A stretch of DNA of 19,489 nt, from positions 1 through 19,489 of the forward strand of contig NZ_JBKHDN010000030.1 of assembly GCF_046541315.1 (NCBI RefSeq), read 5' to 3'. The notes under the pieces are model-generated. The model saw only the letters and a list, made by a program, of their open reading frames with translations, did not search any database and was not told the DNA's origin. A program made the position numbers and the translations under genes. This DNA comes from Lamprobacter sp046541315 (lineage in GTDB: Bacteria > Pseudomonadota > Gammaproteobacteria > Chromatiales > Chromatiaceae). Shown here piece after piece: positions 14,475 to 19,489 of the stretch. The stretch's first letter is position 1, and each line of letters opens with the position of its first letter.

Positions 14475-14503
14475 TGCGGAGCTGGCTCGTGCGCGCTATG
14501 CTT
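14475..14503 (+). promoter_or_regulatory. Sigma-70-type promoter of rpmE
   Basis: TTGCGG at 14475-14480 and TATGCT at 14498-14503 are separated by exactly 17 bases. They lie about 45 bases before the rpmE ATG, so a start of transcription near 14510 would give a short leader. Both boxes match four of six consensus bases. This is the best promoter-like sequence in the window and lies in the divergent gap between the DUF1840 gene and rpmE. Confidence 0.5.
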
Positions 14504-14547
14504 CGCCGATTAACCTGACAAGAGAGCCGATTCGGAGCAGGCAGGCC

Positions 14548-14760
14548 ATGAGAGAAGGCATCCATCCAGAATATCAGGACGTTAAAGTCCTGTGCAGTTG
14601 TGGGAACACATTCAACACGCGCTCGACGCTGAAGGACGAACTGCATGTCGAGGTCTGTTCCGCGTGCCATCCGTTCTACACCGGCAAGCAGAAGATCCTC
14701 GACACCGGCGGACGGGTCGATAAGTTCCGTCGCAAATACGGTCGCCGAAGCGCCGCTTAG
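14548..14760 (+). CDS. rpmE: 50S ribosomal protein L31, zinc-binding type
   Basis: L31 is a small protein of the large ribosomal subunit that bridges to the small subunit. The 70-residue sequence is full length: MREGIHPEYQDVKVLC at the start, a zinc ribbon with C16, C18, C37 and C40 (CSC and CSAC), HPFYTGKQKILDTGGR and a basic C-terminal tail. The intact four-cysteine set identifies the zinc-dependent (C+) paralogue, which Zur-type regulation replaces with a zinc-free form under zinc starvation in many bacteria; no such paralogue or Zur box was seen here. The gene follows a good promoter and precedes malic enzyme, an order also known from Pseudomonas (from memory, with genes between). Confidence 0.97.
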   Translation: MREGIHPEYQDVKVLCSCGNTFNTRSTLKDELHVEVCSACHPFYTGKQKILDTGGRVDKFRRKYGRRSAA

Positions 14761-14785
14761 AGAGCCGCTGCGCTCGACATCGATC

Positions 14786-14811
14786 GCGCCGCTGGCCGCG
14801 AGGGGCGGCGC
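14786..14811 (+). terminator. GC-rich stem-loop downstream of rpmE
   Basis: GCGCCGC at 14786-14792 pairs with GCGGCGC at 14805-14811 across a 12-base loop, starting 26 bases after the rpmE stop. No T-run follows, so it is at best a weak or factor-assisted terminator, or a processing structure, between rpmE and malic enzyme. Confidence 0.3.
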
Positions 14812-14886
14812 GCTGTGTACACCTCCGGCGCCGCCGTGCCCGTGCGCGCTCGATTCGGCGCTGAAAACGCCAACGGAGCGCCATCC

Positions 14887-16149
14887 ATGTCCACTCATCA
14901 ACAGCCCGACGCCGACGCCGATCTGAACGCCGCCGCGCTCGTTTATCACGAGACGCCAAGGCCGGGAAAGACCGGCATCGAGATCACCAAGGCGGCGGCC
15001 ACGCAACGCGACCTCTCGCTCGCCTACACGCCCGGTGTCGCCGAGCCGGTGCGGCGCATCCATGCCAACCCGGAGGATGCCTACCGCTATACCAATCGCG
15101 GTAACCTGGTCGCGGTGATCACCGATGGCACGGCGGTGCTCGGGCTCGGTAACGTCGGCGCCCTCGCCGGCAAGCCGGTGATGGAGGGCAAGGCGGTGCT
15201 GTTCAAGCGCTTCGCCGGCATCGATGTGTTCGATATCGAGGTCGATGCCGAGACGCCGGAGGCCTTCATCGAGACGGTGGCGCGGATCGCGCCGACCTTC
15301 GGTGGCATCAACCTCGAAGACCTCGCGGCACCGCATTGCTTCGATATCGAGCAGGCATTGAGCGAGCGTCTCGATATCCCGGTCTTCCACGACGATCAGC
15401 ATGGCACCGCGATCATCATCGCCGCCGGCCTGTTGAATGCGCTGGAGATGCAGGGCAAGGCGCTGGCCGATGCGCGCATGGTCGTGCTCGGCGCGGGCGC
15501 CGCCGGCATCGCCTCGATCAAGCTGCTGATCGAGCTGGGCGCGAACCCAGAGACGATACTGGCCGTCGATCGCCAGGGCGTGATCCATCGCGGGCGCAGC
15601 GATCTCAATCGGCACAAGACCGAGATCGCGGTCGAGACCGAGCGGCGCACGCTCGCCGATGCCTTCGTCGACGCCGATGTCTTCATCGGGCTATCGGGGC
15701 CGGATCTGGTCAGCACCGAGATGCTCGCGTCGATGGCGCCGCAGCCGGTGGTCTTCGCGCTCTCCAATCCGGTGCCCGAGATCCGTCCCGAGGTGGCGCT
15801 GAGGGTGCGCGACGATCTGATCATGGCCACCGGCCGCTCGGACTATCCGAATCAGGTCAATAACGTGCTGGGCTTCCCGTTCATCTTCCGCGGCGCGCTC
15901 GATGTGCGCGCCTCGCGCATCAATATGCCGATGTGCATCGCCGCCGTGCATGCGCTCAAGGATCTGACCAAGGAGCCGGTGCCGGCCTCGGTGCTCGCCG
16001 CCTATGGCCTCGAGACGCTCAGTCGCGGACCGGACTACATCATCCCCAAGCCCCTCGACCCGCGTTTGCGCGAGGCCGTCTCCTCGGCGGTCGCGCGCGC
16101 TGCGGTGGCCAGCGGTGTCGCGCGCGTGGCGGCGGCCGGCACTGACTGA
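14887..16149 (+). CDS. maeB: Malic enzyme, short single-domain form (probably NADP-dependent, MaeB-type)
   Basis: This enzyme oxidatively decarboxylates malate to pyruvate with production of NAD(P)H. I chose the ATG at 14887 (420 aa) because GGAG lies eight bases upstream and the family sequence begins just after it; an earlier in-frame GTG at 14815 would add 24 unrelated residues. Visible motifs are Tyr47 in LAYTPGVAEP, the catalytic-Lys block MEGKAVLFKRFAGIDVFDIE at 99-118, metal-binding GGINLEDLAAPHCF at 139-152, VFHDDQHGTAI at 166-176, and the Rossmann loop VLGAGAAGIAS at 200-210. SNPVPEI and GRSDYPNQVNN blocks follow. It stops after the catalytic region and lacks the ~330-residue phosphotransacetylase-like domain of E. 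coli MaeB, as in Pseudomonas-type enzymes. With citrate synthase next downstream, it sits at the malate-pyruvate-citrate junction. Cofactor preference is by family only. Confidence 0.93.
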   Translation: MSTHQQPDADADLNAAALVYHETPRPGKTGIEITKAAATQRDLSLAYTPGVAEPVRRIHANPEDAYRYTNRGNLVAVITDGTAVLGLGNVGALAGKPVMEGKAVLFKRFAGIDVFDIEVDAETPEAFIETVARIAPTFGGINLEDLAAPHCFDIEQALSERLDIPVFHDDQHGTAIIIAAGLLNALEMQGKALADARMVVLGAGAAGIASIKLLIELGANPETILAVDRQGVIHRGRSDLNRHKTEIAVETERRTLADAFVDADVFIGLSGPDLVSTEMLASMAPQPVVFALSNPVPEIRPEVALRVRDDLIMATGRSDYPNQVNNVLGFPFIFRGALDVRASRINMPMCIAAVHALKDLTKEPVPASVLAAYGLETLSRGPDYIIPKPLDPRLREAVSSAVARAAVASGVARVAAAGTD

Positions 16150-16483
16150 GTTCCCCCAACCGAGCGACGGCACCTTTCGTGCTACCCCGTTTCCTGTAAC
16201 CGCGCGGATGGCGGCCGTCGACCTCAAGTAGAATCCGATTCGCTCGGAGGCGGGGCCTGTGCATGGCGGCTGTTTGGCCCCAGGGCCGGCTCCTTGGGGA
16301 TGTCGGCGGCCTGCTGGGCCAGGTCGCTCCAACTTGGTGCAAAATGCCTCCATCCAGTGCAATTGTATCGACCCTTGCAGAGGCCAAGCGCCCTTGGTCG
16401 GGCTGACGAGCCTCCACGGCCCTTGCCTGCCTCGAGACCGGGGCTTGGCGTTTGCGAGTGACTGACAGACGGGAGAAACCGCT
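16150..16483 (+). other. 334-bp non-coding region ahead of citrate synthase
   Basis: No convincing gene is present. A 68-codon reading frame starting at GTG 16259 has no ribosome site and an unnatural composition. Candidate elements are a TAGAAT box at 16229-16234 without a good -35, overlapping the near-palindrome GAATCCGATTC at 16231-16241. A possible imperfect hairpin has CCCCAGG pairing with CCTTGGGG at about 16275-16297. An AT-richer patch with TTGGTGCAAAATGC at 16334-16347 and AATTGTATC at 16361-16369 may hold the gltA promoter, but box spacing is poor. The region probably holds the maeB terminator and gltA control signals. The gltA Shine-Dalgarno GGAG is at 16472-16475. Confidence 0.5.
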
Positions 16484-17782
16484 ATGGCCGATCAGACCAT
16501 CACCGTGACCAACAATGCCACTGGTGAACGCTTCGACTATCCGCTGAAGACGGGGACGCTCGGCCCGGGCGCGCTGGATATCTCCTCGCTGTACCGCGAT
16601 GCCGGCTTCTTCACCTATGATCCAGGCTTCATGGCCACCGCCAGTTGCCACAGCGCCATCACCTTCATCGATGGCGAGAAGGGCGTGCTGCTCTATCGCG
16701 GTTATCCGATCGAGCAGTTGGCGACCAAGGCCAGCTTCCTCGAGGTCTCCTACCTGTTGCTTTATGGCGAGCTGCCGAGCGAGGAAGAGCTGGATCATTT
16801 CGAGCATCTGATCACCAGTCATACGATGCTCAACGAGAACCTGAAACGCTTCCTCAGCGGCTTCCATTACGACGCCCACCCGATGGCGATCCTCTGTGGC
16901 GTGGTCGGCTCGCTCTCGGCGTTCTATCACGAATCGATCGACGTGCATGATCCACGCTATCGCGAGGTCTCGGCGCATCGGCTGATCGCGAAGATGCCGA
17001 CCATCGCCGCCGCCGCCTACAAGCATTTCGTCGGCGAGCCGATCATGTATCCGCGCAATGATCTGCGCTATGGCGCGAACTTCCTGCACATGATGTTCGC
17101 CACCCCCTGCGAGGATTACGAGCCGGGCCTGCTCGCCGAGAAGGCGCTGAACCTGCTCTTCATCCTGCATGCCGATCATGAGCAGAACGCCAGCACCTCG
17201 ACCGTGCGCCTGGCCGGCAGCTCGGGCGCCAATCCCTTTGCGTGCATCGCCGCCGGGATCGCCTCGCTCTGGGGGCCGGCGCACGGCGGCGCCAATGAGG
17301 CGGTGCTCGACATGCTCGAGGAGATCGGCCATGTCAAGAACGTCGCCAAGTACGTCGACAAGGCCAAGGACAAGGATGATCCATTCCGACTGATGGGCTT
17401 TGGGCACCGGGTCTACAAGCATTATGATCCGCGCGCCAAGATCATTCGCGAGGTCTGCCATCAGGTCCTGGAGGAATTTCCCGGGGCCGCGGACAGCCCG
17501 CTGCTGGAACTGGCGGTGAAGCTCGAGGAGATTGCGCTCAACGATGAATACTTCGTCGAGCGCAAGCTGTATCCGAACGTCGATTTCTACTCCGGCATCA
17601 TCTATCGCGCGCTCGGCATCCCGCGCAATATGTTCACGGTGATGTTCGCCGTCGCCCGCACCGTCGGCTGGGTCTCGCACTGGATGGAGATGATGAGCGA
17701 TCCCGCCAATCGCATCGGGCGCCCGCGCCAGATCTATCACGGGCCGGAGGTCCGCGACTATGTGCCGATCTCGAAACGCTAG
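16484..17782 (+). CDS. gltA: Citrate synthase, type II (hexameric, NADH-sensitive family)
   Basis: Citrate synthase condenses acetyl-CoA and oxaloacetate to citrate, the entry step of the TCA cycle. The 432-residue length and the N-terminal beta-rich domain (about 1-50) match the Gram-negative type II enzyme, which is hexameric and usually NADH-inhibited. The catalytic triad is visible as H267 in WGPAHGGANE, H308 in GFGHRVYKHYDPR and D367 in PNVDFYSGIIY. FIDGEKGVLLYRGYPIEQLA at 61-80 and FILHADHEQNAS at 226-237 are further hallmarks. A GGAG site eight bases upstream supports the ATG. It has a 334-bp leader and likely its own promoter. It lies between malic enzyme and a convergent unknown gene, with an 87-bp gap that holds no obvious terminator. 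Confidence 0.97.
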   Translation: MADQTITVTNNATGERFDYPLKTGTLGPGALDISSLYRDAGFFTYDPGFMATASCHSAITFIDGEKGVLLYRGYPIEQLATKASFLEVSYLLLYGELPSEEELDHFEHLITSHTMLNENLKRFLSGFHYDAHPMAILCGVVGSLSAFYHESIDVHDPRYREVSAHRLIAKMPTIAAAAYKHFVGEPIMYPRNDLRYGANFLHMMFATPCEDYEPGLLAEKALNLLFILHADHEQNASTSTVRLAGSSGANPFACIAAGIASLWGPAHGGANEAVLDMLEEIGHVKNVAKYVDKAKDKDDPFRLMGFGHRVYKHYDPRAKIIREVCHQVLEEFPGAADSPLLELAVKLEEIALNDEYFVERKLYPNVDFYSGIIYRALGIPRNMFTVMFAVARTVGWVSHWMEMMSDPANRIGRPRQIYHGPEVRDYVPISKR

Positions 17783-17869
17783 CGCGCCCGCGCGCGTTCA
17801 TGGCCAGAGTTCAGGGCTGTCGGCTTCATGACCTCGGCGCAACGCTCTCGGCCCTCAGCCCAGCGTTGC

Positions 17870-18571
17870 CTAGTCCAGCGGCTCGGCCTCATGCTCGCTG
17901 AGCAGGCGCGCGACGGCTTGGGGGTCGAGGCCGCGCTCCGGGCGTTCCGAGATCGCGCTCAGGGGCGGGCTGCGGCGGGCGTGAGCGGGGAGCACCACCA
18001 GTTCGATCGGCACTTCGCCGGCGACGAAGGCGAAGGTCGGATGCGTCTGTCGGCTGCCGTCGGCATAGCGATGTTGGCTATCGCCCGCCTGCCAGGGGAT
18101 ACCCTTGTCGATCAGTCGGAACAGGATTGGGCGGGTATCGTCGGCAAAGAGGTGCAGGCGCACGCCCTGCTCGAGCGATGCCGTGCCCGCGACCGCAGGC
18201 CCGACCAGGCGCGGCTCGAACTCGGCGAAGGTCTGCATCGCGGCGAGCGCCTGTTCGCATAGCAGCGTGGTGACCCGATGCTGCGCGCGCGGCTGGAACA
18301 GCCGGTATTCCGCCTCCAACGCGGCTTGGATCTCGGCGTTGTCCGGCCAGCAGCGCTTATTACCGATGCCGAGCCGCTCGACGGCCTTGCGCCGGCCATG
18401 CTCGAATTCGATCAGCCCGAGTTCGCGCATGATGCGCGCGGCCTCGTGGGCGAGCTGCTGACGCTGGCTGGCGCAGGCGCTGCGGCTCGCAGGTTTCGGA
18501 TCGCGGTGGTCTGATGCCGAGCCGCTCGCACGCGTGCGGCGACCGAGTCGGCTCCCGTTGCGTCTAGGCAT
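17870..18571 (-). CDS. Uncharacterised protein, possibly a degenerate nucleotidyltransferase-fold family
   Basis: I do not recognise this gene with certainty. From the ATG at 18571 it encodes 233 residues; an in-frame GTG at 18604 would add 11, and neither start has a clear ribosome site. Residues 1-35 are a basic, Ser/Arg-rich and probably disordered leader. A helical block follows (QRQQLAHEAARIMRELG at ~36-52, then RRKAVERLGI and IQAALEAEYRLF). The second half, with FEPRLVGPAVAGTASLEQGV at ~118-137, LHLFAD and VPIELVVLPAHARRSPPLS at ~188-206, resembles the strand order of minimal nucleotidyltransferases, but the usual GS and paired-Asp metal site is not intact. No membrane helix or signal peptide is seen. 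It converges with gltA and is divergent from pilM. Function is unknown; the fold comparison is weak. Confidence 0.68.
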   Translation of the reverse strand: MPRRNGSRLGRRTRASGSASDHRDPKPASRSACASQRQQLAHEAARIMRELGLIEFEHGRRKAVERLGIGNKRCWPDNAEIQAALEAEYRLFQPRAQHRVTTLLCEQALAAMQTFAEFEPRLVGPAVAGTASLEQGVRLHLFADDTRPILFRLIDKGIPWQAGDSQHRYADGSRQTHPTFAFVAGEVPIELVVLPAHARRSPPLSAISERPERGLDPQAVARLLSEHEAEPLD

Positions 18572-18687
18572 AGGATGCGTTGTCGTTCGGGTAACTGGAA
18601 GCACCGGGGGTGCTTTCTGATAAAGTTGGGTTAAGGTCTCAAGAATGCGAGACGTTTAGCGGCCGTTCGCGGCAACGGCGGGGTGCG

Positions 18688-19489
18688 ATGTTCGGATTCG
18701 CTCGCCAACCAGCTCCCATGCTCGGCATCGATATCGGCTCGGCGGCGGTCAAGCTGCTCGAACTCGGGCCGGCGGCGGCCAAGCGCGCCCGCAAGGGACG
18801 GCAACCCTTGCGGGTCGAGGCGCTGGCGCTCGAGCCGCTGCCACCCAACGCTGTGGTCGAGAAGAAGATCGCCGATGTGGCCCAGGTTGGCCAGGCCATC
18901 GCCAGGGCGTTGCGGCGCTCCGGTTCCAGGACCAGGCGGGCGGCGGTTGCGGTGGCCGGTTCAGCGGTCATGACCAGGATCCTCTCGCTCAGTGCCGATC
19001 TCTCCGAGGCCGAGATGGAGGCGCAGATCCAGCTCGAATCCGATCAGTATGTCCCCTATCCCCTGGATGAGGTCAACCTCGACTTCGATGTGATCGGCCC
19101 CACCCCGGGCGCGCACGACAGGGTGGACGTGTTGCTCGCTGCGTCGCGCCGGGAGCATGTCGACGCTTGCGTCGCCGCGCTCGCGCAGGCCGGGCTGAGC
19201 GCGGCGATCGTCGACATCGAGTCGAATGCGGTCGAGACCGCCTGTGGCGCCTTGCGCGCGCGCCTGGAACCGGGAACGTCCCGACTCACTGCGGTTGCCG
19301 ACATCGGCGCGACCACGACCACGCTCCATGTGCTGCGCGCCGGCCAGAGCATCTATACCCGTGAGCAGAGCCTTGGCGGGCAGCAGTTGATCGCCGAGGC
19401 GCGCCGGCACGAGGATCTGACCGGCGACCCCTTGGGCGATCCCTTGGGCGATCGGGCGGGCGATCGGGCGGGCGATTCGTGGCGCGAGC
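18688..19489 (+). CDS. pilM: Type IV pilus inner-membrane platform protein PilM, N-terminal part (runs off window)
   Basis: PilM is an actin-like cytoplasmic ATP-binding protein that binds the N-terminal tail of PilN and helps join the PilNOP complex to the pilus motor. The reading frame is open from the ATG at 18688 to the window end (267 codons). It shows the phosphate-1 loop LGIDIGSAAVKLLEL at residues 12-26, the typical LEPLPPNAVVEKKI, and IQLESDQYVPYPLDEVNLDF in the middle. The second phosphate loop ADIGATTTTLHVL lies at about residues 209-221, and the SIYTREQSLGGQQL block follows. An internal ATG at 18718 would remove the normal N-terminus. After that block, residues 246-265 are a GDPL/GDRA tandem repeat that typical PilM lacks at this point. 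The Shine-Dalgarno is poor (GGGG). PilNOPQ would be expected downstream, outside the window. Confidence 0.93.
   Translation, partial: MFGFARQPAPMLGIDIGSAAVKLLELGPAAAKRARKGRQPLRVEALALEPLPPNAVVEKKIADVAQVGQAIARALRRSGSRTRRAAVAVAGSAVMTRILSLSADLSEAEMEAQIQLESDQYVPYPLDEVNLDFDVIGPTPGAHDRVDVLLAASRREHVDACVAALAQAGLSAAIVDIESNAVETACGALRARLEPGTSRLTAVADIGATTTTLHVLRAGQSIYTREQSLGGQQLIAEARRHEDLTGDPLGDPLGDRAGDRAGDSWRE
19423..19482 (+). repeat. In-frame 12-bp tandem repeat inside pilM (five units)
   Basis: Five consecutive 12-base units all begin GGCGA(C/T). Units 1 and 2 end CCCTTG, units 3 and 4 are identical and end CGGGCG, and unit 5 is degenerate. They keep the pilM frame and encode GDPL-GDPL-GDRA-GDRA-GDSW. 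The unit length is a multiple of three, so copy-number slippage would lengthen or shorten PilM without a frameshift. Confidence 0.85.

Noticed and set aside
14786..14811. A classical rho-independent terminator after rpmE
   Set aside because: The stem is good but no T-run follows, so it is reported only as a low-confidence stem-loop.
16334..16369. TTGGTG and TGTATC as a sigma-70 promoter for gltA
   Set aside because: The spacing is 24 bases, too long for a standard promoter; sigma-54 spacing on either strand also fails.
16259..16465. Possible small Cys/Pro-rich protein upstream of gltA
   Set aside because: It has a GTG start without a ribosome site and an irregular composition, and sits in what looks like a leader region.

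Overview
The window is GC-rich, densely coding chromosomal DNA from a gammaproteobacterium. CmoA/CmoB tRNA modification, a type II citrate synthase, a DUF1840 protein and the rpmE - maeB - pilM order (similar, from memory, to Pseudomonas) all fit. The combination of a PPi-dependent phosphofructokinase, membrane pyrophosphatases and this base composition suggests a Chromatiales-like, perhaps autotrophic sulfur-oxidising or phototrophic, lineage. That placement is inference: no sulfur, carbon-fixation or photosynthesis gene lies in the window.

Layout. At the left edge is the 5' end of polyphosphate kinase (ppk1, minus strand, cut by the window). Divergent from it is the translationally coupled cmoA-cmoB pair, which makes the cmo5U wobble modification of tRNA. 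Next comes a two-gene RND efflux system (adaptor plus inner-membrane permease, ATGA overlap). Its 3' end overlaps the end of a long minus-strand cluster, which in transcription order is PPi-dependent phosphofructokinase (pfp), an unrecognised 258-residue protein, a canonical membrane pyrophosphatase (hppA) and a second, divergent membrane pyrophosphatase. A soluble inorganic pyrophosphatase (ppa) is divergent from pfp. Further right are a DUF1840 gene (minus), rpmE with a recognisable sigma-70-type promoter, a short-form malic enzyme, a 334-bp leader, citrate synthase, an uncharacterised minus-strand gene with a weak nucleotidyltransferase resemblance, and the 5' part of pilM, which carries an in-frame 12-bp tandem repeat.

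How the genes fit together. Roughly 6,730-14,050 is a pyrophosphate module. Pfp makes or uses PPi in the Fru-6-P/Fru-1,6-P2 step, two membrane pyrophosphatases couple PPi to ion transport, and a soluble PPase can discard PPi as heat. Ppk1 at the left edge adds polyphosphate chemistry nearby. The most interesting points are the tandem membrane pyrophosphatases with opposite K+-dependence signatures, the loss of several normally invariant active-site acids in the second one, and the unknown gene between pfp and hppA. No tRNA, rRNA, insertion sequence, CRISPR array or phage gene was seen.
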